From NCBI GenBank assembly GCA_036429605.1, contig JAVFKD010000016.1:310001-374000 (forward strand): 64,000 bases of DNA. Reading direction: 5' to 3'. The DNA comes from Cladobotryum mycophilum. Taxonomy: Eukaryota; Ascomycota; Sordariomycetes; Hypocreales; Hypocreaceae. The notes below the pieces were generated by a model that saw only the letters and a program-made list of their open reading frames with translations, was not told the DNA's origin and did no database searches. The position numbers and the translations under genes are program-made. This document shows positions 45,377-56,987 of this stretch, in pieces; position 1 is the stretch's first letter; each line of letters starts with the position of its first letter.

Positions 45377-46638
45377 TCATTTACCCTCTTGGTAGTCGAG
45401 GACCTGCTCGACCTCAAGAACGCCGATGATGCAACCACCACTCGTGACCGCTATGACGGAGTCACCGCACGGCGCCGTCAACTCCTGCTCTTGTACTGGA
45501 GACAACTGCATGTCTCGCAAAATATCGCGCGCTTGCCGAATGGTTGTCTCTGACGACATGGCAAGCATATGATTCCGTGGTACAGTGACGCCTGGCGTCT
45601 CCCGAATTGGTCTCCCCAGATCCGCATCGCTGAGATTCCGAATCTTGCGGGGGAGGCAATCTCATCCCCCACCCTTACCCACCCCGTCTTGGAATTATAT
45701 CCCGCTCTAAAGAGTCCAAGTCCTAGGCTTTCGCCATTCAAATCTTCGGCATCAGTGATGTCCTCCCAAGGCGTGGAGATGTGCCCCAGAGTCTGAGGAC
45801 CGCGTGACGCAGCAGCAACGGCCGCTCCAATTGCTCCACCAGGATGGTTCTTTGCAAATGCCGCGGACACGGATGGATGAAGCTCGTTTGCAACTGTGAT
45901 TGCCAAGGCATCACCCAAGGCCAAGGCCACCGTCGTCGACGATGATGGCGCCGAGACCCCAAATGAAACCTTCTCCAGCTCTGGTATTGGTGCCGGTAGC
46001 AAAATCGTATTGGACCGATGCTTCATGAACTCGCATGTCTCGTGTCGCATGTGTGATGTGAGGAGAATCGTGGGCAACGTTTCATCAAGGTGCGGGAGAA
46101 GCAGAAGAAGCTCCTGGGTCTTGCCCGAGTACGTGATGAACATGAGCGTGTCATTTGGACTGACAATACCCAAGTCCCCATGGAGAGCCTCGGTTGGGTG
46201 AAGAAAGACGGCACGAACTGCCAGACTTTGAAAGGTTGCGACAAGCTTCTTGCCAATGTGACCAGACTTGCCAACGCCTATGACAACCAATTTGCCCTTG
46301 TTGGTGGCCTGGCGGGCGATGGCTTTGACGGCATCATTGAAGCCTTCACGAGCCACCGCATCAATCTCATACAACTTGGTGAGGTTTGCCAGAGCAGCGG
46401 CCTCCGTGTTTAAAACATGTATGCCACCTGTAAGTCTTCTTTCCTTTGCCAATTGATCTTCCGAAGATGTTTGATTGAGGTTGAACCCATCACTCGGATT
46501 GCACAAACCCCTGGCCGACGGTAAGGCAGACGGAGTTGGAGGCGATGGAGGCGGGATCGATTGTTGTTTTGAAGCGCCCAGCACGATAACAGCGCTCGTC
46601 TGGATTGGGCGATGCTCGGCCTGGCGAATATGAACCAT
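45377..46638 (-). CDS. KpsF/GutQ-type sugar-phosphate isomerase (SIS + CBS), one-base frameshift
   Basis: The protein belongs to the SIS-domain family that in bacteria interconverts D-ribulose 5-phosphate and D-arabinose 5-phosphate. With one base restored it is intronless and about 420 aa. Residues ~80-110 are an adapter (GGIHVLNTEAAALANL). The SIS core carries VVIGVGKSGHIGKKLVATF, FLHPTEALHGDLGIV, TYSGKTQELL and FAKNHPGGAIGAAV, so the histidines and loop motifs of the bacterial enzymes are kept. A C-terminal CBS-like segment follows (MSSETTIRQARDILRDM; VIAVTSGGCIIGVLEVEQV); bacterial KdsD/KpsF have two CBS motifs, here the region is shorter. The frame changes at the CCC at 45601-45603 (GGG on the coding strand), where one extra G gives GDQFGETPGVTVPRNHMLA. 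Fungi make no KDO, so the physiological substrate is unclear. Confidence 0.88.
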
Positions 46639-48427
46639 GATGACGACAGAGGCGAATCCCGGCCCTCGTTTAATTCCGCCTCTTCGATATGCCCTAATCC
46701 GGATCCGAAACACAAAATCTCGGTGAAGGCCAGCAAATGACAAGACTACAACGATATGCAGCATATAATGAAGGAAAGTTTCGTTTCCAATACGATTGCT
46801 ATATCGACGTCTTCCAAAAGGTCCGTGGCAAGTGAAGAATTACCAACTCTCACCGTCTCTTCTTCTTTTTCCAAGGCGCGAGTCAATGAGTCCGCGACTT
46901 GCCGCCGTTGGGTCTTAGACTGGAGTCAAGTACGTCACCTAGGTATGAAATTACCCCGTAGTCCGAATGACTGCCCAATGCTACCAGACCGTCAACCACA
47001 GACAGAAAACGGGTTGACGATGGGGAACAGGGTGAAGTGTCCTGAGAGGGACCCTTCGAGAAGATAAGCGATCTGATATAAAAAATCGCAGGGACATGCT
47101 CAAGTTGTGTGGGTGATCTCGGAAGCCATTGGTCCAACGGCGTCTTGTGTGCTTGGATCCTACACCCCAATTGGGTCGTAGTTTCGGCTTCCGGGCGGGT
47201 TTCCGTTGTAAGGCCCGCATTGACAGGCAGAAAGCGGTATTATAAATGCATGGCGGATGTCGCGTTTGCCGAGAAGTGCGATAAGACACCACTGGATGCA
47301 TGATTTTGCCCGTTGCATGTTTTGGATAAGGTCGTTGGCGCTGATAAAAACCTCGATGCCCTAGATCAAAGTCGAGGGCTGGGGATCGAGAAAAGGGAAC
47401 AATGCGTAAGACACCGAGGGAGTCAATTCCCCGCGAGCTGTTTGTCGATGCATGTGAGCCATGTCTCGTCCTATCTCCGTGGCGATGCAGGGAGAGATAG
47501 ATAGATAGGATGCCTACTAGGTCTAGAGGAGGAGGAGGAGAAGCCAGAAGCGGTTGGGATTTACGGCAAATCCAGGTACAGCGTGCAGTTCATTTGACAG
47601 TGCAAGAACCCCGCACTCGTCACGCAATTGTTGATGCTTCTTTCCTCAGTTTGGTTCAGGAATGAAGATTACTTAATAATCTGCTGATTACGTATTCATA
47701 GATGTAGAAAAGAAAAGAAAGGAAAGAAAGAAACAAATTCGGATTATCCGGTTTGTCTTCAAAGACTTCCATGCCGTTGGTTTTGGCCATGTTTTGACGC
47801 ACGCACGCATGCATGCAAGTCTTACTGTAAGAAAATATATTGGAGTCGTCGTTCCATGACATCTGCCTGCATGCGTCTCCCGACTGAGACTTTCAGCAGG
47901 GAATGCGCTCCGCTCATTGGCTAGCCATGCCCTTGAACTCCTCGTACGACAGACGTTGGTTGAACTCGATGCGCAAATGAAGGGACTTGATAAAAAAGGG
48001 AATAGAAAGCGGCTCAAAAAATGACTTCTCTCGAGATGCGAACATAACATCCATCCATGACCAGATGCGACACACACCACCTGTACCGCCAACTTGGAGC
48101 TTGTCTTAGGTACCTAGCCTGGAGCCCTTGTTCTCCGCCGCATCCGCCTGTGTTGGTTGTCGGGTTGGCACCAGCTGACAGACAAAGTGAGAAGCAAGTG
48201 ACCCTTCAAAAAAACGGAAAATGACCTTTAAGGATTGGTCCTTACGTAAGGGAGAGATTGAGGATTAACAAACAAACAAATAAACACCTTCTTTCATTCC
48301 CTTTCCCAGGAAACCAGAAACACTCTAGTGCTCTCTCACCTCGCTCCCTCGCTTGCTATAAGAACCTCACCTTGGCGACATCAGCCTCCTCTAGCAGCTC
48401 TCCGTTGCTTCTCTCAAACCCCCCAAG
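46639..48427. other. 1.8 kb intergenic between divergent isomerase and ceramidase genes
   Basis: No gene is supported. It contains an AGAT repeat near 47500-47512 and a GGA repeat near 47528-47540. A CT-rich leader with AAAC/AAAT repeats (48265-48285) precedes the ceramidase start. Confidence 0.5.
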
Positions 48428-50887
48428 ATGGCTCCCGAAAAGGGAACCAGTGAGGGCCATCTTGAGCCACCTTTTGCGCCACGGTCGTCAAGGCGTGAGA
48501 CACTTGAGCGGCAACGCCCGTGGCGAGCAAGATTGCGATGCGCTAATCTCTCAGTGCTTCTTATTCTTGTATTTGCTTGCTATCTCGCATTCTCTCGTCG
48601 GCTGAGCCAGGTTACAGGATCCTCCTTGCCCGAGCACAGAATCATCCCGCAGTTTGAACATCATGGAAGTGGGTTGAGTCATGAATCTACGTCATCGGTC
48701 AGCAACAGCAATGGCCAGTATCTTATCGGGGTGGGCAAGGCCGATATTACTGGCCCCGTTGTCGAGCTCAACATGATGGGCTATGCTGAAAAAGAGCAAG
48801 TCGGAAGTGGTGTTCGCCAGCGTCTCTACTCTCGGGCCTTTATTATTGGTGATATTGAGAACCCTCATGACCGATTCATCTATCTCATCTTGGATACACA
48901 ATCAGGAGACACGGCTGTTCGATATGGCATTCTCTCGGAGCTGCTCAATCTTGGACCAGGATACTCCATGTACGGACATGACAATCTAGCTGTCAGCGGA
49001 ACTCACTCTCACTCGGGTCCTGGTGCCTGGCTCAATTACCTTCTTCCTCAAATACCCAGTGCTGGATTCGATCAACAAAGCTATCGTGCCATCGTGGAGG
49101 GTTGTCTTCTCTCTATCCGCCGAGCCCATGAGAGCCTGGAACCTGGGTTCCTCACTGTTGGCTCAACCAAAGTCTTTGGAGCAAACATTAATCGAAGCTT
49201 GTTTGCCTACCTAGCCAATCCCGCAGAAGAGAGGTCGAGATACAACATCAGCGCGGAAGATGATGGATCTGTGGAAAAGGACTTGACCATGATCAAGTTT
49301 CAAAGGGCATCCGACAACAAGAACATTGGAGTATTAACATGGTTCCCCACCCACGGTACCTCGATGCTGGCAAACAACACCCTGATTACGGGAGATAACA
49401 AAGGCGTTGCTGCAGACCTTTTTGAGAAGAAAGTTCGAGGCAGCAAATTCGAGGCGGACAACTTTGTTGCTGGATTCTCTCAGGCTAACATGGGAGATGC
49501 TTCCCCCAACACTCTGGGTAATTGGTGTGAGGATGGATCTCATCAAATGTGCAGCTTCAGAAACAGCACCTGTGCAGGCAAAAGCGGCACATGTCGTGCC
49601 CGCGGCCCTGCGTTCAGGACCAAGGACTTTGGCGCCGCTTCATGCTTTGAAATCGGCAGGAAGCAGTACGAAGGCGCCTTTAGCCTGTATGAATCTCTAA
49701 CTAAACAGACCCCAAATATCCGAGGCGCTGGCGTCAAGGCATTTCACAACTTTCACGACATGTCGAATTTTCACTTTACACTGCCCAATGGGTCGACTGC
49801 TCGCACATGCCCTGCGGCGATTGGCTACTCATTCGCGGCCGGAACTGTTGATTATCCTGGAAAGTTTGATGTCGCTCAAGGAGGATCCAACCCGTCCAAC
49901 ACATCTCCTCTCTGGAAGGTTTTAACCTGGCTATTGAAGAGACCAAACCAAGATCAGATTGATTGTCAACACCCTAAGCCAATCTTGCTAGATGTCGGAG
50001 AGGTATTCCAGCCGTATGCGTGGACACCGAATATTGTGGATATTCAAACATTCAGGGTTGGCCAATTGATCATCATTGTTAGCCCGGGAGAGGCAACGAC
50101 TATGGCTGGTCGTCGATGGAAAGAGTCTGTGGCCGAAAGAAGTAGAGTGGTTCTGCAGAAAGAGCTGGGGGGCGAGGAGCCAATTGTGGTTCTCGGCGGA
50201 CCGAGCAATACCTATACGCATTACATCACGACTGAAGAGGAGTACGGGTGAGTGACCTGAATACCGATAAGCCTCAATCGCAAGAGTTTACTGACCCGTG
50301 GCAACAGCGTTCAACGGTATGAAGGGGCATCCACACTTTACGGACCACACACATTGGCAGCATACATTGATCGAACAAAGGCGCTGCTCCATCTGTTGGG
50401 GAGCAATGTAACAACAGGACAGGCAGCCCGAGATGCTGGTCCCTTGCCCCCCGACAACAGCAAACTGTCCTATAGCTTTATTCCTGGGGTATTATATGAC
50501 GGACGGCCATGGTCTCGGGACTATGGCGAGACCAAATCGGACGTAAATAAGATTCACTTTCTGCAAGGCGATGTGGTAACAGCAACATTTGTTGGAGCGA
50601 ACCCAAGAAACAACCTCAGGCTGGAGCAGACGTACGCCGCAGTGGAGCATCGTCAGCCCGGTAAGAACGAGTGGACGATTGTACGAGATGATTCAGACTG
50701 GGGGCTAGCGTTTGGTTGGCGAAGGACTAGCAAGATTCTGGGCACTAGCGAGGCGGATATCACATGGGAGATTGAAGACTGGACGCCGCCAGGCGAGTAC
50801 AGGCTCCGGTACTTTGGAGACGCAAAGTCTCTGGGCGGTAAGGTAACGGCGTTTGAGGGTACAAGCCGGGCGTTTTATATCGGCTAA
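48428..50887 (+). CDS. Neutral ceramidase, membrane-anchored
   Basis: Neutral ceramidase hydrolyses ceramide to sphingosine and fatty acid. Two exons (48428-50247 and 50308-50887, 60-nt intron) give 799 aa. The N-terminal ~35 residues are basic and cytosolic in character. A single span (NLSVLLILVFACYLAFS) makes a type II anchor, unlike secreted bacterial forms. The catalytic domain begins at GVGKADITGPVVELNMMGYA. The zinc-binding motif is SGTHSHSGPGAW, with another zinc-ligand region at WFPTHGTSM. The nucleophile Ser lies in FSQANMGDASPN. Later motifs include GPSNTYTHYITT, the substrate/zinc region split by the intron just after it. The C-terminal ~150 residues are the Ig-like domain (PGVLYDGRPWSRDYG; EYRLRYFGDAKS). 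All expected active-site motifs are present and the length is usual for fungi. Confidence 0.95.
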
Positions 50888-53083
50888 ATTGTCATGAATG
50901 ACTCAAGAATGACTGGTCTAGAAAGGATAGCACTTAGCGGTATACAAGTAGAAAAAGGGCTTGGGATTAGAAGGCATCGGGTACGGAGTTTAGAGAGGAA
51001 ATATTGGATGTTTGGTTTTTTTTCTGTTCAACTTGGACAAGGGGATATTAGGTTTGTGGCGTTGGAACGGTATTTTGCCCGGATTGCGAATAAATGAATG
51101 AGACACCAAATGAAGAAATTGACTTTATAGACGGAAAAACTATTCATCTATCGAAGGGGTGTTGATGGTGTTGTGATCATTTACTTCGTATGCATGTATC
51201 TGTGATGCCGTGTTTCTTGCTGTTCGGTTCAGGGATCAAGTTTGTTTAGACGTACCTGGTCAGGGCACTTCCGGATGAGGATGGAGATTAGACGGACCGT
51301 GAGAGGCCAGTATCCTGTCAACGTGCCTCGAGGTTGAACCGCCATTGGCGATGAATGGGGTCTGGCGGCTAAGACATTTCGGTTTAGCTGCTGAAAGCGG
51401 GCGGGAGGTTTCACCCCCACTTTCTGAACTGCAATGTCATCAGCGGCTTGGGTCCAGTAATGGATTGGATTGGGTTGGGATTTGGAACTTCGTGTTGCAT
51501 GTGCATGTTGGTTGCGAGGCTGGTGACGTGAAAAAGAAGAGAACAAGTAGTAGCCGAGATGGGAGGTATTACGAGCGACCTATTAATAAGTTGTTGGGGA
51601 TGTTTGTTTGTGTCTCAGCTTCACCAGAAAGGTAGAGGAAGAGGAAGAAGGATTTTTCTCTGTTGGTGATGGGGACATGAAAGGTAGAGCAGGGCGGACA
51701 AGGGGTAGTAGGCGATGTTTTGTGATGTCTTGGGGCATTGTGTGGTATTGTATTTTTCTTGATAGCTGGGAAAATGCTAGGGTATGGACAAACAAACACT
51801 CGCTCCCTCACTCACTCACTCACCCACTGGCTGTAGATCCCGATGGCCTGGGCACACCAATGACAACTGGACCCAAAAATACAGAGAGACGCTAGGCTTA
51901 TCGTGCCAGGGGAGGGGGTGTCTCTGAAGAGGAAGCCAGCGTTTGAAGCAACATGCAATGATTTTCTCTCTCGACATTTTGGGAGAAAAAGGCAAGCATT
52001 TTTGTTGGATCGGCATATATTCAGAGAGAGAGAGAGAGAGCCGAGCCCCCCTTGCATTTGCTCTACTTAGCACACTACAGTATATTGGATGTTCTCATCC
52101 TACAGGACAAGGCGCAATTGCTTGGTAACCTGGTGGGTAGTAGGTAGAGGAGAGGTACAGGCCTCCCCTCCAAGACAAGAGACAAGCCGATCACTTCCTC
52201 CCCCTGTAAGCTCCCCTAAATAGCCCTGAAAGCAACACAAGGTATCCAATGGATGTGCCCCCCTTGTCCAAGCTTTTTTTCATGCAGCGAGCTGGGATTG
52301 GATTGCGATATTAAATCATGCCCCCAGGCTTCATAACCGAGTGGAGACAGAGGAGACAGAGGGAGCAGGAGCAGCAGGAGCAGGAGGGGGTAGGACTTTT
52401 CTTTTTTTGTGATAACACAGACAGGTTTATCAAGTCCGATCCCGTTTTCCCATTCCAATTCATCGTGTTTCGCGTCTCTCTCTCTCTCTCTCTCTCTCTC
52501 ACTTCGTTTCTCTCTTTCTCTTTCTCGTCTCTCATTGTGAACATTTTAATCCACCGAAATTAATCGGTGCAAAAACTGCAGATTCATACATTCTTTGTCA
52601 TCCATCTCCCTTATCTTTTTCTTCTTTATATCTCAAGTATTATATGCCGTGCGTGCGTTGCGTTGCGTGTTGCGTTACGTTTGCGCTTGACCTCCTTCCA
52701 CATGCACATGTCAGACATATTGTTTCCCATCCATGTTATAGAGGCGGCGGCGTCTCTTTCTCGTCTCGACTAGTCTCGAATCGAAATCGAGGGAATCGAG
52801 AACCTCTCTACTGTTAAAGAAGCACGGCGCCGGGACTAAAAGGGTTCTAACTCGATTCTCGTATCCTATCCCTTGGCTTGCTTGCTGTCGTCATCCTTTT
52901 TTTCTTCTTCTTTCTTTCTTTTACGGCTGGCCGCCGTGACCCTCCTTATCGGGCACAGTGGGAGCTGTAGTAGCTGTAGCTGTAGTAGCTGTGGTAGCTG
53001 CAAAGTATCGTATCGTATCATATCGTATCAAACAGACACGAACGGCGAGGGACAAGACCAGACAAGACAAGACAGGACAGGCC

Positions 53084-53114
<31 letters not shown>

Positions 53115-53705
53115 TTTTTACTTTCCCTTCCTTTCTTTTCTTTTGCTCTGGTCCAACGGGGGGACGGGCGAGCGGGCAGGCGGGTCACAGTTCATTGTTT
53201 TAAGGGTCTTGCTTTTTTATTTTATTTTACTTGATCGGCAGTTTCTCTGTTTCTGCCTTTCCAACCTGCATCCTTGTCTTTCTCACTCTCTCTCTCTCTG
53301 TTTGTTTCTCACTCTCTGTAATATTCCACGGTGTTTCTTATTATTCATCTCCCATCTTAAACCCCCCCCCGGAGCAACCTTACGGAGCAACCCCAAGTGC
53401 CCTTCGATCGGTCGGTCGGTCCGTATCTGATTCAACCACAGACCAGGGCCCTTCTTCGTCTGTTTCTTATTGTCCCAGGGTTACGCAAGATACCCGTTTT
53501 TTTATCCTTGGAGACCTCCCCTCTCCTTTCTTTATCTTGGTGTCGTTCTCTCTCTCAGTATCTGGCTCTTGTTCTCCGTCTCTGTCATTTTCCACTTTTG
53601 CCTTTTTTGGTCTTTAAAATACTCAGCCTCTATTTTTTTTGGGTACACTTTGCCTCGTATTCATCCACTCCCCCTCCATTTCCTCTCCCATCGATCGTCG
53701 CCAAG
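50888..53705. other. 2.8 kb intergenic, upstream of the GT31 gene
   Basis: No gene is supported. Notable simple sequences are a GA repeat at 52025-52040, CT repeat at 52474-52500, AGCTGTAGT-type units at 52964-53000, TATCG pentamers at 53005-53030, GACAA/GACAG units at 53050-53080 and an ATT triplet run at 53089-53113. The last 1 kb is likely the promoter and pyrimidine-rich leader of the GT31 gene. Confidence 0.5.
53089..53113. repeat. ATT triplet microsatellite
   Basis: About eight uninterrupted TTA/ATT units, bordered by T-runs, in the presumed 5' region of the GT31 gene. Confidence 0.85.
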
Positions 53706-55658
53706 ATGGGAGTTGAAACTCGGCAGTGGCCTTCTTGGCGATCTTGCGCCTTGATGCCGTCCCGCAGTTGGAGAAGCGTCCTCGCCATAGGCTTCGTCTT
53801 GATGCTCCTCCTGCCCCTCTACCAACTTCGCGATCGCAGGCAGTTCCTCACCCACTACATCAACAAGGGCGTTTACAACAACACGCTGTATCATGGAAAC
53901 GCATCAGCCGTGCACCCGGATTTCAACTTTGGCTCACCATGCGAGGGGTTTCCCAACATGGATAGCATCATGCTCGTCATGAAGACGGGCGCAACCGAAG
54001 CTTTCGAGAAGGTGCCTACGCAGTTGCTCACGAGCTTGCAATGCATTGACGATTTTTTGCTATTTTCCGATTTGGTAAGTCGCAGTTGATTTCTATTTAT
54101 TTTATTTTTATTTTATCAAGTTGTACGGCATATTTGTTGCCATTGGATGGATGGGTGGACAGATGAGCTGTTGGTTGGTTTCGCCGGCTCATCCGCGCAA
54201 CCACCACGTTCTACACGATGCGGGATACAACGTCATGCTCGCTCGCTTGGTCTTGAAGCTAGAACCATTCAGCAAGCTTATTACGTGCATGCCCAAGCCT
54301 CAACGTTTTCACTTAGTGCAACGGCAGAGAGGGCACCAATACCAACGGGTACCAAGACCAAACCAAAAAGTTCAACTAACACCACAATCCAGGAGCAACA
54401 AATTGGCAAATACCACATTTACAATGTTCTCGATCGCGTTGACGAATCCATCAAGGAAAAGTACGAAGAGTTCAAACTATACGAAGCGCAATTAACATGT
54501 CCAGTCTCCCAAAAGGACTGCACCAAGGACATGAAGGGCGGCTGGGAGCTGGATAAGTTCAAGTTCCTCAACATGGTGGTTCGAACCTGGGAAATGCGTC
54601 CCGGCATGCAGTGGTACGTCTTTGCCGAGGCCGACACGTACGTGGTCTGGAAAAACCTCGTCCACTGGCTACGAAACAGGGCCAACGCCAAGGAGGACCC
54701 CTATGTCGGCAGCGTAGCCATGCTCGGTGGACTCCCCTTTGCGCACGGTGGCAGTGGCTACGTTGTGTCCGGTGCGCTCATGAAGAAGATGGTCGAGGAC
54801 ATCCCGGACCTGGGTGCCAAGTACGACGCGCAGGCTGGAAATGAGTGCTGTGGCGATGTCATGTTTGCCAAGGCTGCGAAGGAGGTCGGCATCAAGGTCA
54901 AGCAGCTGCATCCCATGTTCAACGGCGAAAAGCCCAATACACTTCCCTACGGACCGGGCCACTGGTGCGAACCCCTCTTGACGATGCACCACATGAACTC
55001 CGAAGAGGTTAGCGCAGTGTGGCAGTACGAGCAGACCCGAACAAGAAAGGTATGTTGCATGTCAGGGAATAATAATTACGAGACCCTGAACGCGGAGGGC
55101 TAACGAGAGACCTAATAGGAATTCATGCAAATCAGGGAGCTCTACCAAGCCTTTTTCGGACCCAAATTGGTTTCCTACCGAAAGGATTGGGATAATCTGT
55201 CCGACGATACGTGCTACATTTCTCCGGAAGACGGCGTCCAAGAAAAGGCAAAAGACGACGTCAGAAAGCGCCAAAAGAAGGAAGAAGACAAGAACGTGGT
55301 GGAGAGAAGCGCGCACAACTCGGCGGCCGCTTGCGCCAAAGTATGCGAAGCCGATGGTCTCGACGTTCCCGAGGATGAATTCGAGTCGATTGAAACGGAG
55401 ACGGGTCGCAGCCAGTTGATCCGCTCGCTATACCAAACCAAAATCAAGCACGACGAAGGCTTCAAGAAGAAACGCAGCTGCTTCCAATGGCGCTTTCAAA
55501 AGGGTGTTTGCTGCACGGCCAAAAGCTTCAAGCTTGGCACGCCCAAGCACGAGAAGAATGATGCGGATAAATGGACGAGTGGATGGTTCGTTCATGGGAT
55601 TAACGACTGGATCGAAAGCCAAGGTGAATGCCCCGTTGATTGGAAAACGCCTCACTAA
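53706..55658 (+). CDS. Glycosyltransferase family 31 (Fringe-like) Golgi enzyme
   Basis: GT31 proteins transfer sugars (galactose or GlcNAc type) in beta-1,3 linkage in the Golgi. Three exons (53706-54074, 54393-55049, 55119-55658) give 521 aa, all phase 0. A type II anchor sits near residues 24-41 (SVLAIGFVLMLLLPLYQL). The catalytic region contains SIMLVMKTGATEAFEKVPT and QCIDDFLLFSDL. After the first intron come VVRTWEMRPGMQWYVFAEAD and the metal-binding DTYVVW (DxD-like). GGLPFAHGGSGYVVSGALM is the typical acceptor-loop motif, followed by AGNECCGDVMFAKAAKE and GHWCEPLLTMHHM. The C-terminal tail has cysteine pairs (RSCFQWRFQKGVCC). The first intron is 318 nt, long for this genome; its acceptor was chosen because it restores FSDL-EQQIGKYHIYNV as in relatives. 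The acceptor substrate is not predictable. Confidence 0.92.
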
Positions 55659-56987
55659 AAAGGGCCCTTTTGTTTTTCCCCCTAATATTTTTTCCTTAAT
55701 TTCTTTACACCCTTTTTTTTCTCATCATCGTTATATATGGAGGGTTTAAAAAAACCGGAGCATGGGTAGGGGGTTTATTTGGGAATTCTTCATTGCATAG
55801 ATATTTCTTTTTTTGGCGACGGCGTTTTCAGGGAGTTATGGGAGGGATTTGATTCTTCTTTTATCCTTTTTTTTTTTTTTGTATATCAATCACTCCCCCC
55901 CCCTTCTTTTCTGATCTGTAAAGTAAGAAAAGAAGAAGAAACCCGGATTTGGACATTGGACACTTTGGGGATTCTTTTTTGGAGGGGGAACATGATGAAA
56001 GGGGCGTTTTTTTCCTGCAGGGCGGGGAAGGGGAATGTTTATTTATTATATATATAAAGGGACGTGACGTACGTTGTATTACATTAGAGTTTTTGGGTAC
56101 ATTTTCAACTTTTACCTTTTGTTGAACGTTGAACCATTTAGAAATGAAGACGCTAGGGTTTTTATTTTGATTTGTTTGTTTGCATTCTACTTTTCTATAT
56201 CGAGGGTGCGTTTCTTGTTCATCCATTCTTTTTTTTTCTTTCCTTTTCCTCTTCTTTTCCTTTCATTGCCTTCCCTTTTCGGGTAATCAACAAGAACAGT
56301 AGAAAGAGTAGTATGTATTGTATACCCCCGCAAACGATCCCATGCTCCCGGCGATTGCGAGGAGGGAGGAAGGAGGAGCAGAGAGCCCCCTCGCTGCATG
56401 ATAACCCTTTTTTTTTTTTTGGTCGCGAAAACACCCGATGAAGAGAACTTCACATGGCGCGCTGCTGAGTGGAACGGGCCGGGACCGAGGCCAAGTCCAA
56501 GGCCCAAGGGGGTTGTTTACGTCCGACTCCAGGGCGTCTTTTTGGAATCACGGTTCGATGGGTGTGCCTTCTTCTCTCCCCCTCGACTCGATTGTACTTT
56601 TCTTCTCTTTTCTCTTGTTTTCCCATCCTGGCTTCCATCGACTAGATTAGGTTACGGAAACGAAGAATGGCCATTCATCGTGCACTAGGAATTCACACGG
56701 GGAACAGTACCATGGCATGATTCTTAGTATTCATATACATGTTTGATAGCTTTTCAAACTATTATCCGAGTGGTTGGTATAAACGTTTCCCTTTGTCCCA
56801 TTATTTCCCATAATCATAACACAAACGTTCCCAAAACCGTTGCTCACCATCCGAGTCATCTAGGTCTTTTCTATTCAAACATCGCCCGTCTCAGCTCGCT
56901 TCGAAATCAATTTCATGTCCATCTATCCATCATACGTCCGACGTATCATGTTCCTTCATATCAAACGCCGAATCCAAAATGCGCGTC
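55659..56987. other. Intergenic between convergent GT31 and F-box genes
   Basis: No gene is supported. Long T and A runs (55860-55880, 56227-56280, 56405-56420) and a TATATATA near 56048 suggest 3' flanks. Confidence 0.5.

Noticed and set aside
54566..54600. GGTTCGAACC tRNA B-box-like string
   Set aside because: It lies inside the confident GT31 coding exon and encodes part of VVRTWEM.
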